Positions 1 to 11,189 of a stretch of DNA of 64,000 nucleotides are shown in pieces; the first letter of the stretch is position 1; the number at the start of each line of letters is the position of its first letter. The translations under genes and the position numbers were made by a program. Source of the DNA: Myotis daubentonii (taxonomy: Eukaryota > Chordata > Mammalia > Chiroptera > Vespertilionidae); the NCBI RefSeq assembly GCF_963259705.1, contig NC_081851.1:15412145-15476144 (forward strand), read 5' to 3'. Under the pieces are notes generated by a model that saw nothing but the letters and a program-made list of their open reading frames with translations, searched no databases and was not told the origin of the DNA.

Positions 1-259
1 GTGACACCAGAACCTCCCCATCGACCCTGCCTTGAGAGTGACAGGGGGCAGTGCCCCAATCCGCCAAACAGCCATACCCTGAGCCCGACCAGGGGCTGCA
101 CCTAGGGATTAGGCCTGCGCTCTTCCACCCGGGAGCAGTCCTAAGCCAGCAGGTCCTTATCTCCCGAGGGGTCCCAGACTTTGAGAGGGCACAGGCCAAG
201 GAGAGGGACCCTCCCCCTCCCCCCCTGAGTGCACAAATTTTTGTGCACCGGGCCTCTAG
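1..259 (+). mobile_element. Helitron (HeliBat type), 3' end only
   Basis: This is the 3' terminal part of a non-autonomous rolling-circle transposon whose 5' end lies outside the window. It contains GC-rich units of the same kind as the full copy at 6964-8144. It ends in the hairpin GTGCAC-AAATTTTT-GTGCAC followed about 10 bases later by CTAG at 256-259, with T as the next base, as expected for Helitron insertion between A and T. No coding capacity is visible. Confidence 0.88.
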
Positions 260-275
260 TACAATAATAAAGAAA

Positions 276-2350
276 TATTAGCCATTGCAATTAGGCAAGA
301 AGAAGAAATGAAAGGCATCCAAATTGGAATAGAGGAAGTAAAACTGTCCTTATTTGCAGACGACATGATATTATACATACAAAACCCTAGAGACTCCATC
401 AAAAAGCTACTAGACTTAATACATGAATTTGGCAATGTAGCAGGATACAAAATTTACCCCAATAAATCTGAGGCATTTCTATACACCAGTAGTGAACTTT
501 CAGAAAGAGAGATTATTAAAACAATGCCGTTTACAATCGCACCAAAAAAAATTCAGCTACCTAGGAATAAACTTAAAGAGGTAAAAGACCTCTACTCAGA
601 AAACTACAGGACGTTGAAAAATGATATAGAGGAAGACATAAACAGATGGAAGAACATACCGTGTTCATGGATTGGTAGAATCAACATCATTAAAATGTCC
701 ATGCTACCCAAAGCAATCTGTAAATTCAACGCACTTCCCATTAAAATACCAACGGCATACTTCATAGATCTAGAACGAACTCTCCAAAAATTCATCTGGA
801 ATAAAAAAAGACCCTGAATAGATGCAGCAATCCTGAAAAAGAACAAAGTAGATGGGATCTCCATACCAGATATCAAGATGTATTACAAAGCCACTGTTCG
901 CAAAACTGCCTGGTACTGGCACAGAATAGGCATATCGATCAATGGAATAGAATAGAGAGCCCAGAAATTGGCCCGAACCAATATGCTCAATTAATATTTG
1001 ACAAAGGAGGCAAAAACATACAATGCAGCCAAGATAGTCTCTTCAATAAATGGTGTTGGGAAAATTGGACAGATATATGCAAGAAAATGAAACTAGACCA
1101 CCAACTTACACCATACACAAAAATAAACTCAAAATGGATAAAGGACTTAAATGTGCGACAGGAAACCATAAAAATTCTAGAAGAATCCAAAGGCAACAAA
1201 ATCTCAGACATATGCCGAAGCAATGCCTTCACTGATACTGCTCCTAGGGCACTTGAAACTAAAGAGAAAATGAACAAATGGGACTACATCAAAATAAAAA
1301 GCCTCTACACAGCAAAAGAAACCATCAACAAAACAAGGAGAAAACCCACTGTGTGGGAAAACATATTTGCCAATGTCATATCTGATAACGGCCTAATCTC
1401 CAAAATTTATAGGGAACTCATACAACTTAACAAAAGGAAGGTAAACAATCCAATCAAAAAATGGGCAAATGACCTAAATAGACACCTTTCAAAAGAGGAC
1501 ATTCAGAAAGCCAAGAGACATATGAAAACATGCTCAAAGTCACTAATCATCGGAGAGATGCAAATCAAAACAACAATGAGGTACCATCTCACACCTGTCA
1601 GACTGGCTATCATCAACAAATCAACAAACGACAAGTGCTGGAGAGGATGTGGAGAAAAAGGAACACTCGTGCACTGCTGCTGGGAATGCAGACTGGTGCA
1701 GCCACTAAGGAAGACACTATGGAGTTTCCTCAAAAAACTGAAAATGGAACTCCCATTTGACCCTGTGATCCCACTTGTAGGAATATATCCCAAGAAACCA
1801 GAAACACCAATCAGAAAGGATATATGCACAACTATCTTCATAGCAGCACAATTCACCATAGCTAAGATTTGGAAACAGCCTAAGTGCCCATCAGCAGATG
1901 AGTGGATTAGAAAACTGTGGTACATCTACACGATGGAATACTATGCTGCTGTAACAAGGAAGGAACTCTTACCATTTGCAACGGCATGGATGGAACTGGA
2001 GAGCATTATGCTAAGTGAAATAAGCCAGTCAATGAAGGAAAAATACCACATGATCTCACTCATTCATGGATAATAGATACCATTATAAACTCTTGAACAA
2101 TAATAGATACAGAGGCAGAGCTGCCTCAAACAGATTGTCAAACTGCAGCGCGAAGGCCGGGGAGGGTTGGGGGGCAGGAGGTAGGGGGGTAAGAGATGAA
2201 CCAAAGGACTTGTATGCATGCATATAAGCATAACCAATGGACATAAGACACTGGGGGATAGGGGAGGCTAGGGGACTGTCTAGGGCGGGGGGAAAAAATG
2301 GACACATATGTAATACCCTGTGTAATACTTTAAGCAATAAAAAAAAAGAA
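276..2350 (+). mobile_element. LINE-1, 5'-truncated (ORF2 3' half and 3' UTR)
   Basis: This L1 copy starts inside the reverse transcriptase domain of ORF2 just after the Helitron end. The polymerase motif FADDMILY is readable near 355. Translation continues through the thumb and C-terminal region, but the frame breaks: one open stretch ends at 817 and the next useful one, at 1087-2073, is in a different frame. The end of ORF2 reads [19 protein letters not shown] near 1970-2030. A G-rich 3' UTR and an A-rich tail at about 2330-2350 follow. It is a dead copy. The same family recurs at 27069-30392, which is longer. Confidence 0.92.
308..2073 (+). pseudogene. L1 ORF2 remnant (RT 3' part to C-terminus)
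   Basis: This is the coding remnant of ORF2p, the L1 endonuclease/reverse transcriptase. The endonuclease and the first RT motifs are missing because of 5' truncation. The YADD-type box is intact as FADD, but the reading frame is broken between about 817 and 1087 by a stop and a frameshift. The Cys-rich C-terminal stretch is present near 1640-1690, including CWRGCGEKG and HCCWEC. It cannot encode an active enzyme. Confidence 0.85.
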
Positions 2351-3097
2351 TAAGTAGTGTGTTATAAAAGTTATATTCTTTGGTTTAAAAAATGAGAAAA
2401 ATTGTGTGGATCCAAAACTTTACCAATTTTACCCATTTTTAAATAAACTACAGATATTCAAACCAATAAAAATAAAATTTACTTACAAAAAAAAAGAAAT
2501 AAAGGGTATATGATCAAGACAGGGATAAAGGGAAAGGATTATAAATCTTCGTGGTCGGAAAAAAGGGAGAGGCAAGTTAGGGAGGAGAGGGTGGGTGCAT
2601 TAAATGCAGCATTTCATGGCGTTAGACCAAGCAGAGCTGGCCACTGGAGGCTTGTCTTTGACCTCAACATGCTTCTTTCTGCTCCAAAAGGCACTCTTTC
2701 GTTGTTCCGTCGCTAAATTGTCATCCCGGATAACCAAGGGAGGAAGGATAAAAACACAGAAAACAGCAAGTTAATGAACTGAATAATGGACAAATGACGC
2801 TACATTCGCCAAATGTACTTGGGAAGTCAGAATCCAGTCCAGCCCGGGAGAGACAGCAACATTCCCCCCAGCACAACCAGCATCAGGGCCCGGTGAACCC
2901 TTTCTGCTCAGACTCCAGTCAACTGTTGGCGTGGCAGCTGGAGCCAGGGCTCCACGTAGCACGAGAGGAGCATTCTGTACTGCTCAAGGAGTCGATGTCT
3001 TAGACTGCTTCTCCATTTCCATGGGTTACATTATTAAGCAAGGGTGTTTATTGATGTAGGGGGCAGCTCTCCTTACTCATCCGCTTTTTTGTCCAAT
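2351..3097. other. Non-coding stretch, AT-rich then ordinary
   Basis: I see no exon, RNA gene or clear repeat boundary here. An A-rich block at about 2440-2500 may be the tail of a further degraded retroelement. Confidence 0.4.
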
Positions 3098-3272
3098 GTG
3101 TTTGTATTGATTTTCAGAGAGGGGGAGGGAGAGGGAGATAGAAACATCAATGACGAGAAAGATGGATCGGCTGTCTTCTGCACGCCCATACTAGTGTGCC
3201 CTGACCGGGAATCAGAAGGTGATCTCCTGGTTCATGGGATGATGCTCACCCAACTGAGCACACCAGCTGCGC
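3098..3272 (-). mobile_element. Ves SINE (degraded)
   Basis: On the plus strand this reads as the reverse complement of the bat tRNA-derived SINE. A pyrimidine/AG-rich tail block (attgattttcagagaggg) comes first, then a run equivalent to atagaaacatcaatga, then the tRNA-like head, which ends in a degraded ctgagcacaccagc. Divergence from the younger copies is considerable. Confidence 0.75.
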
Positions 3273-3417
3273 TTACTCATCCATTTTAATGACAGGCTCC
3301 CTGACATCCTGTCTCACACACAACTAAATCCTGCTCCTCTCCAAACACTTAGTGGCATGTTTCTGGCCTGCTGCATGCAGTGAAACAGTCCACCTGGACA
3401 CCTCAGTCATAATACTT

Positions 3418-3680
3418 CTTTTTAAAAAGTCCTCACGGGAGGATATTTCCCATTGGTCTTTAGAGAGAGAGTGGATGGGAGGACGTAGGTGAAGGGAGGG
3501 AGAGAGCAAGAGAGGGAAACATCGATGGGAGAGAGATACATCCACTGGATGCCTCTCTCACAAACCCCAACCGCGGTCAGGATCAACCCTGCAACCAAGG
3601 TATGTGCGCTTGACTGGAAATCTAAGTTGCGCCCCTTCGGTCCTTCGATGCTCTAACCACTGAGACAAATGGGCAGGCTC
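3418..3680 (-). mobile_element. Ves SINE (older variant)
   Basis: This is an antisense tRNA-derived SINE with the expected order: an AG-rich block near 3465-3515, the hallmark gaaacatcgatgggagag, then the B-box/A-box region ending aaccactgagacaaatgggc. The ctcacgggaggatatttcc tail marks an older Ves variant than those in the ANAPC1 region. Confidence 0.75.
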
Positions 3681-6448
3681 ACTAAGAATTCTGGTACCTC
3701 TCACAGCCTCTTATGGCAGGATGACTTTGCACATAATGAAAATACCTACCTCTATCTGATACCAAAACATCCTCAAACTCAAGCATTATTCCAGTGTAGA
3801 TCGCGCCACATCCTCTCCTCTTGGTTTAGCCCTCACAGCCTTTAAGTTCTAGTCTTATGAGAGCAGACAATTGGTCTAGGGACTTCCTCAACACATCAAT
3901 CCATGAACAGAAGGGATTTCTCCAGTTCTGATGGAGGATTCCAGTACACAGCTGCACCTCTGCTATTTCTTCCCCCACAGCGCCACCTGCTGACACAGCT
4001 CACACCACAGAGAAGGGACCCACTCCTCAGTGCTGGGGCCCCAAGTTGGTTGAGCATCTTCAGGGACCAAAGCAGCTTGAAGGGCAGGCAGTGCTCACAG
4101 CTGTTAAGAGATCGGGCCCCGGAACCTGTCAGATGCGGGTTCGGGTCCCAGCTCCAACACTGATTCTCTGGGCCAGTGCTGACCCTGGTCAAGCATTCCT
4201 GAGCTCACCTCCCAGCACTGAACAGGGGACAGGAATGGAGCCGACCTCCCACGGCAGCTAGAACTCAAGGAGACGGATAAAGTGGGTCAACTACCGAAAG
4301 GCTCCTGAGCCCAGAAAGCCCCCTTGCACGGCTGTCATTACTAACTGCAGCCCCTGACCTGCTCACTCACGGATCCAAACCACAGCGGGGATCTGTCAAA
4401 CAGTTTTTTCTCAGAAGGTTTTGCTAACTCAATTGGGCTGATTATAGCTCATTCATCAACTTAGCCAATCACACCAGTGGACGTGATACATGTCCAAAAG
4501 TGAGAGGAGCCAGTATGAAAACCCGAGGCCACAGAACCCTCTGGAGAAAACAAATGCTAACAAGGCAGTAAGCTTCATGATCATTTACCTGCACGTGAGT
4601 GTTTCCCTGACTTCACCTCCTGTGAGACCGGGAATGCAAGCAGCAGCCCCCAGACAGTGTGCCCGCGTGCGCACACTTCATTTCTGCATCTCGAGTGACA
4701 CAGCAGGACTTGCAGTGGTGACTGCCACCAGGAACGGCTGGTGCACCCGTCACACTCACAGGGCACCTTGTCACGGCCCCGGGTCCTGTCAGGGCCTGTC
4801 ACCCCAGCCCCTGGGAGCCCACGAGTCTCGGGCCTGGCCCGGTCTTCAGAAAGTCCTAGTGTCCTTCATCAAATTGTTAACTTCCTCAGGGGGCATGTTT
4901 GGCAGGTTTATAGGCAAATAATCAATAAAATGATATTTCAAAGTGAATGTGAAAACTAAACCACCTTTCAGTCGATGGCTTTGTTTAATTGGTTCTAAGA
5001 GAACCCCCCCCCCCCCCGCCAACCTTCCATCTCTGAAATCAGGGTGCAGCTTGGAGCATCCCTCCCAGTCACTTTCTGCTGGTGGCGATTCTGACAAAAC
5101 CCTCACTGCCACCACCCGATCACTTTCTTTCTATGAGCACAAAATCGGGCAGCTGACAGCTGACAGCCTCTTAGATCCCAGGAAACATAGGCAGCACATG
5201 CAGCTGCAAATCCACTGTGGACCCAATGGCTCACTCCCATCACAGCCCTCAATGAGCAGGTCCAGCGCCCCCTGGTGGGAGGACTCAGGGCCAGGTCAGG
5301 TGGGAGAAGAGAACCACACCTGCTTTTCAGAGCCACAGCAATAGCAGAGCCTGAGCCTGGCTGAAGGCCTGGCAGATGTCCTCGACGGGTTACATGGGGG
5401 CTCTCCCGACAGAAATGGCTAATCCGAGGCCTGGCAGAGACCAGGAGCCCCAAACACATCCTCTCCTGAGCGTGTCTCCGCGGTAACTGTCTGGAGATCC
5501 GCTCTGGATATCCGAGGACCCACCACAGTGTATGTGATGGGGAGGCTCCTCATGCTGAAGGAACTAAATGGTTCTGGATGAAACTGCCACCACAGTGACG
5601 TGGGCTTACTTGTTATTCTTGGGTGTTCACACACCTGAGGGGGCAGACGGGGGCGTGCGGAGCCCCCTTCAGGCTCCAAGCACACGTGTGTGCACCCAGC
5701 TTGCATCTCATTGGTTCTGCCCTGACCTCGAGGAAGGCCTGAGATCCTCCCCTTCACTGCCCTCCTGCAGCCAGGCCAGCCCCTCCTACCTTTTGGTGGG
5801 GGCACACTGCGGGCGTCTCCCTTCTCCTCCCAGTATGAGCATGATGGGGTAGCCTCCAGGGGCCCAGGAGGGCTGTCTGCAGGTGACTTGGCTTGTCTTC
5901 GTGAGCCATCTCTCTGGCATTGGAACAATTTGAGGAAGGCTCTGGCTCGACTCCAGCGCTTTTTCCTATTAGGAGTAGAGGGTTAGGACACTGCCAACCC
6001 CCACTGCCCCTCCAGCCGGGGAAGCGGCCCTTCACTTGGGGTTCAGCACCAGGTTCCCCACGAATCTGCATCGCCAGCACCAGGATCATCGCATGTGGCC
6101 TCAGGGCGTGGAGCACCATTTGCAGTTCATTCACACAGACCCAGGGACAGGAGAAGCGTTCTCTGTGGCAGAAACCCGCACTAGCCTCTCGGGAAACAGA
6201 ACCTCACATGCAGCCTCCACTCTGCGTCACCGGGAGGCACCGGGAGAGGTGCTGTGCTCATCTAGGTGTGCTGGCAATTGTGCATCCCAGGGCCATGTCA
6301 GGGAGAGTCAGGGCCTCCTCATTTCCCGCTGGAGCTCCCAATAGGTGAGACAGCCGGGCAGACTTAGCCCCTTCCACGCACTGAGGAGTCTGGGTGAGGG
6401 GGGAACAGGGTGGTCCCAGTGGGCCATGTGGATGAAAAAGAGTGGACA
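3681..6448. other. Non-coding stretch with one probable MIR
   Basis: No exon with supported splice sites was found on either strand. A MIR-like SINE is readable at about 4085-4260 (gcgggttcgggtcccagctcc, the usual MIR core form). A run of 14 C is at about 5007-5020. The remaining open frames are short, GC-driven and show no family resemblance. Confidence 0.45.
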
Positions 6449-6717
6449 CTGGCTGGTGTGCCCCAGGGGTTAGAGCAGTGGCCCAAGCACTGAAGGGTCA
6501 AGGGTTTGATTCTGGGTCAAGGGCTTGTACCTGGGTTGCAGTTTTATCCCTGGACCCACTGGGGGCGTGTGCTGGATGGCAACCAATCAATGTGTCTCTC
6601 ATATTGATGTCTCTCTCATTGATGTCTCTCTCTCTTCACCAAAACCATTTGTTCCGCTCTACTCTCTCCAAAAATCAATGAAAAAAATCCTCAGGTGAGG
6701 ATTAAGCAAAATTAAAA
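6449..6717 (+). mobile_element. Ves SINE
   Basis: This is a sense-oriented tRNA-derived SINE. The head near 6455-6560 carries RNA polymerase III box-like motifs, with the B-box region around gggtttgattctgggtcaag. The tctctctcattgatgtct body and an A-rich tail follow. It is immediately followed by a second Ves copy in the same orientation. Confidence 0.85.
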
Positions 6718-6719
6718 TA

Positions 6720-6927
6720 GCCCTAGCCGGTTGGGCTCAGTGGGTAGAGCATCACTCTATGGACTGAAGGGTTCTGGGCTCCATTCTGGTCAAGGGCACA
6801 TACCCGGGTTACAGACTCAATTCCCGGTGGGGGGTGTGCAGGAAGCAGCCAATTAATGATTCTCTTTCATCACTGATGTTTCTCTCTCTCACCCTCAGCC
6901 TTTTTCTCTGAATTCATTTAAAATATA

Positions 6928-6930
<3 letters not shown>
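6720..6930 (+). mobile_element. Ves SINE
   Basis: The copy starts with the canonical head gccctagccggttgggctc, continues through the tRNA-like part and the ttctctctctcacc body, and ends in an AT-rich tail that expands into the adjoining (AT)n tract. Confidence 0.9.

Positions 6931-6963
<33 letters not shown>
6930..6963. repeat. (AT)n microsatellite interrupted by a Helitron
   Basis: An alternating AT tract of about 34 bases grew from the tail of the preceding SINE. The Helitron 6964-8144 is inserted in it: the tract continues as tatatatata directly after the CTAG end at 8145. This fixes both Helitron boundaries. Confidence 0.9.
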
Positions 6964-6966
<3 letters not shown>

Positions 6967-8144
6967 TATCTAATAAAAGAGAAACATGGTAATTGGCGTA
7001 CGAGCGATACCCTTTTCATTGGCTAATCAGCGAGATATGCAAATTAACTGTCAGCCAATATGGCGGCCGGCAGCCAGGCAGCTTGAAACTAACATGAGGC
7101 TTGGTTGCCTCAGTGATGGAGGAAACCAACATTCCCCGCCTGCCGCTGCCTCTGAGCTGGCAGTTTAAGAAACTCTGTAACAAATACGCCCAACTTCAGC
7201 CAGCAGAATCGCAACATTGTAAGCAAAGGCCAGAAACCTACTTTCAGCCGGAGGCCTAAGAGCTGGAGCCAAGCCTTAAGCTAAAGCTGGCCCAGAATTA
7301 AAAAAAAAAAAAAAAAAAAGGAAAAAAGGAGCGTTTGGGAGTTCAGTCACCCCCAGCCTGAAAACAGCCCTCAGCCCCTCACCCAGACTGGCCAGGCACC
7401 CCAGTGGGGACCCCCACCCTGATCCAGGACACCCTTCGGGGCAAACCAGCTGGCCCCACCCATGCACCAGGCCTCTACCCTATATAGTAAAAGGGTAATA
7501 TGCCTCCCAGAACCGGGATCAGCGGAGCCGAGAGGCCTCCTGGCACCGGGATCAGCATGACAGGGGGCAGCGCCCAAACCCCCTGATCGCCCTGCGGCTC
7601 TATGTGTGACAGGGGGCGGGGCCACAACCTCCCTATCCACCCTGCTCTGTGCCTGATAGGGGGGAGCTCCCCCCCCCCACGGGCCCTGCTCTGTGTGTGA
7701 CGGGGTAGAGCCATAACCTCCCCATCAGCCCTGCCCTGAGTGTGAGAGTGGCGGCGCCCCAACCCCCTGATCCGCCCTGCTCTGTGGGTGATAGAGGGCA
7801 GCACCCCAACTCCCTGATGGGCCCTGCTCTGTGCGTGACAGGGTACAGAGCCCCAACCCCCCTGATGGGCCCTGCTCTGTGTGTGACAGGGGGTTGCTCC
7901 ACAACCTCCCCATCGACCCTGCTTGAGTGTGACAGGGGGTGGCGCCCCAACTCCCCAATCGGCCCTGCTCTGAGCCCGACCATAGGCTGCACCTAGGGAT
8001 TGGGCCTGCCCTCTGCCACCCGGGAGCAGGCCTAAGCCAGCAGGTCGTTATCTCCCGAGGGGTCCCAGACTGCGAGAGGGCACAGGCCAGGCTGAGGGAC
8101 CCCCCGCCCCCGAGTGCACAAATTTTTGTGCACCGGGCCTCTAG
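6964..8144 (+). mobile_element. Complete non-autonomous Helitron (HeliBat type)
   Basis: This element is complete from end to end. The 5' terminus is TCCTATCTAATAAAAG at 6964. The 3' terminus has the hairpin GTGCAC-AAATTTTT-GTGCAC at about 8114-8133, then CTAG at 8141-8144. It sits between A (6963) and T (8145) inside an (AT)n tract, with no target duplication, as expected for rolling-circle transposition. The interior has an A19 run near 7300 and a GC-rich tandem array of roughly 44-bp units at about 7540-7980. There is no Rep/helicase coding region, so it needs a helper. Confidence 0.93.
7540..7980 (+). repeat. Tandem ~44-bp repeat array inside the Helitron
   Basis: About nine imperfect copies of a unit with the pattern ccctgctctgtgtgtgacag, then a GGGGCAGCGCCCCAAC-type block, then ccctgatcgg. 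The units differ by small substitutions and one- or two-base indels. They generate long open frames on both strands that are not genes. A shortened version of the array is seen at 1-110. Confidence 0.85.
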
Positions 8145-11060
8145 TATATATATACATAAAAATGAATCAATGAAAACAGTGAATTTAAAGGGTAATACAG
8201 TGCAGCTAACCAGAAATGGAGGCATTCTAATGTCACAAGAAGAACCGCAGCTGGTTCTAATCCTGGCTCTGCCACAGAGCGATACTGTGCTGACTCAACT
8301 CGAGTACTTTCCTCATCGAGGCCTCAATGTCCCCGCCAACACAAGGGACAGGAGGAGGGTGGGAAATTATGTGGTTTTGTGATGGCAACAGAGAGCCCTT
8401 GCAGGATTCATGGTGATTTGGCCTCAAGGCTGGGCTGGGGCAGGACAATCTGAAGGCCCAGCTCCTGGGGCTCAGGCCCGGACGCAGGGGAAGGCCTGCT
8501 GGACGGAAGCCCGCAGCCTTGGGGACCGAGCTGCCCACCACCGGGGCTGCTGCTCTGCAGAAGGGAACGTGTTGGAGAACCACCCTGGGGTCCAGAGACT
8601 CCAGAGGAATGGAGGGAAGACCAAGAGGTTCCTGTGACTGAAGACCATGGGTGCTGGCCCAGGTGTCCTGCCCACGCTTCCTTCCCAAAACAGAAACATG
8701 GCTTTCTAGGTCCTGAAACCTGGAGACACAGCCTGATAGTCCTGCTTCAGTGGCTCTAATCCAGACTCTCTGCCCCTTCAACAGGACATGGCAGCTGGCA
8801 TTTGCCATCCCTCAGAGGATAACCCCGAGGAAGGCCGGAAAGAAACTCTAAATTCTTTCAGAGCTGGGAGGGAGGTGCGCACAGGGGACCTGCCATAGAG
8901 GGGAAGGTGCGGGCCCCACACACTGGTCACTGCTCCACATGGCTTTCCCCACTCGTGAAAGAGCAGCTTCCTGTTCTGAGTTGAAGTTCCTGCTGCTGAA
9001 ATCAACTCACTTCCTAGGAGCAGGACACTGAGCCTCCTGAGGATCCCCAATTCTGTCCTCTTCCGCCTCTCCTATAGGCATAGTCTGCCGGGTGTCACTG
9101 GAAACAGAGGACAAAGAAGAACAGTCTGGTTTTATATAAAACGTGTAAATGGACTCATCGGCCCCGGCTGGGACCTGGCCCAGAAGGGCCGGCATTTTCC
9201 TGGGACTCGGGCATCACGGTGCTCATGACCGTCAAGCTCGCCGAGTGGGGAAGATGGGGAGGGGAGCTTGTGGCGTGGGTCCGGGAACCCTAACACGTGA
9301 GGAGACCTGCTGCAGCACCAAGGAGCAGGCTGGACCTCATCTCAGGAGAGCAAGCCCCGAACCATGTGCAACTCAGAATGGCAAACCCGTGGGCCTTGAC
9401 GGCAGAGACCCTGGTTTCCTTGCTTGAACGTGAGTCCCCTGGATCAAGGCAGCAGCTCAGGCTCCTTTGGCCCTGAGGCTGCCGAGGTCCCACCTAAGAC
9501 ACGGGCTTTTCTGAGAGTTCACCGTGAAGTGAGCAGCTGTGAAAAGCCATGACTCGCAAACCGCTGGGCCCAGGACCACCGACCCTGACCTGCTCCCAGC
9601 GGCCTTGGCTCGGGGCATCTGTTCTTCTAGTCTGTGTTCCTCTCTTCCCTCAGCCGTGCTGCTGGGCCGTATGCTAGAGCGTTTTCCCATCTGGCTCTGA
9701 CCGACCTCCACCACTAGGTGCACAAATTTACACAAGACAGGCCCCCAACCCGCCCCGGGCTGGGAAGACTCCACTCGGAACAGCTCAGGAAGCCTGCCCA
9801 CTCCCTGGCCACCTGCACACACTGTTTAATGCAAAACCATCATCAGATCATCCCCATGGGTACCAGGCCCCGATGCTTCTAGTTGGCACCTACCCAACCT
9901 CTGCTGGTCATTGGGACCCGCTGCGCTGTAGAGAGCCAACTCAAGCCACGGTCATTTCCACCCCAAACTATAGTGTGGCTTTCCCTGTAAACCATCCTGG
10001 GTAGGTGGCGAGCCAGCTGTAGATGAGCAGAAGAATCCGGAAGAAAAGTGAAGCAGCACCGTGACCCCGGGGGGCTGGGTCAGTGCCCCTGTGGCCACTG
10101 TGACCATGTCCCTCTGTCCCTCATGGCCAGCCACTCCCCATCACAAGGAAGGACAGGCCTGCAGCTCAGCACCGAGGGGTGAAGACCACCCTGGGCCCAC
10201 CAGATGCATCTCGGGTCACTTGACTTCCAACCCCAAGGTTTCCAGCACCAAGCCTCTTCCTCCTGCCTCCTCTCTGGCAGCTCCCTCGGCCCTTAGACCA
10301 GCCTCCCATAAACACTCACTCCCAGGGAATCTGACTCCTTAGCAAGGCATGGAGGCCTTCCCCATCTGAGTGCCCCCTGCTCCAGCCTTCCCTCCTGCCA
10401 CTGCCTGCACCTTCCCTGCACCCCGACCCCCCGTGCTCCACCTTCATGTCCCCCCATCTCCCCCCCCCCCCGGCTAGCCCTGTCCCCATCCGGGTCAGCT
10501 GCAGAACCCCAATTCCCACACCACGCTTCCTTCTCCGCCACCTTGGAGCTCCTCAACATCTTTCTGCTGGGCACACAGCTCTGCTCACATGCCATCACCC
10601 CTGCGGGTGCGTGGCAACCAGGTCACTGGTTCTGTGCACCTCGCAGGGCCTCCGCCACAGCCAGGTCCGTGTCGTGTCAGCAGAGGGAGGACAACCGCGG
10701 CACACCCACAACCCTCTCTCCAGACAGAGAACGGGCTCAACCCGCGACCTGGATGGCTTCCCTAGGTACCTCTCTGTACCTGTGTCACCATTTTTAAACT
10801 GAGCTTAATTCCAAAAGCAGATTAAGAAGCGGGAGGCAGTGGGCCATGTCGTTGAAGCCAGCAAAATCCAACCTCCGCTCCTTGCAGAATTCTAGAGCCA
10901 TTCCGGGGAAAGGAGAGCAGGGTGCACTGGGAAGATGGTCTGTTCCCTTGCCCTGGGGACACCAGTTGGCCCGCGGGCTCTCTGCCCAGAATGTGGAGGC
11001 CTGGGTGTGGAGCTGGAAGCCCGCAGCCCTGTGAGGACAGGTGTCGGTCACCCCTCCCCC
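8145..11060. other. Non-coding stretch 3' of the coiled-coil gene
   Basis: This region lies downstream of the stop codon of the minus-strand coiled-coil gene, so its right-hand part is probably 3' UTR or intergenic. A MIR-like SINE is likely at about 8250-8360 (ctaatcctggctctgccac). On the minus strand a possible polyadenylation signal ATTAAA is near 9826. I found no supported exon. Confidence 0.4.
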
Positions 11061-11189
11061 TTACACGTTCTCAGTGCAGTGCTGGTCACATGCGTCCAGG
11101 ATGCTCTGGTTCAGCTCTTGCAAGGTGTCTATCTCCCTCCTCAGGCGACATTTATCCTCTTGCCAGTCCTTCTTCGCACGGGTGAGCGA
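11061..11189 (-). CDS. Coiled-coil gene, terminal exon F
   Basis: The acceptor is GTTTCAG. It reads [20 protein letters not shown].., ending [11 protein letters not shown] and the stop TAA at 11061-11063. A GTGTAAGG overlaps the stop and could also act as a donor, in which case the protein would continue; I see no further exon downstream that supports this. Confidence 0.78.
   Translation of the reverse strand, partial: SLTRAKKDWQEDKCRLRREIDTLQELNQSILDACDQHCTENV

Noticed and set aside
4490..5344. Plus-strand open frames suggesting exons
   Set aside because: No paired splice sites with consistent phase and no protein family resemblance.
6720..6800. Possible tRNA gene (A- and B-box-like motifs)
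   Set aside because: It is the tRNA-derived head of a Ves SINE, as are all similar motifs in the window.
7540..7980. Regularly spaced repeats reminiscent of a CRISPR array
   Set aside because: The units are contiguous and imperfect with no unique spacers, they lie inside a Helitron, and the genome is mammalian.
7475..8382. Long open frames on both strands over the GC-rich repeats
   Set aside because: They are produced by the ~44-bp array and ends of the Helitron; the repeat unit reads open in several frames and there is no family resemblance.
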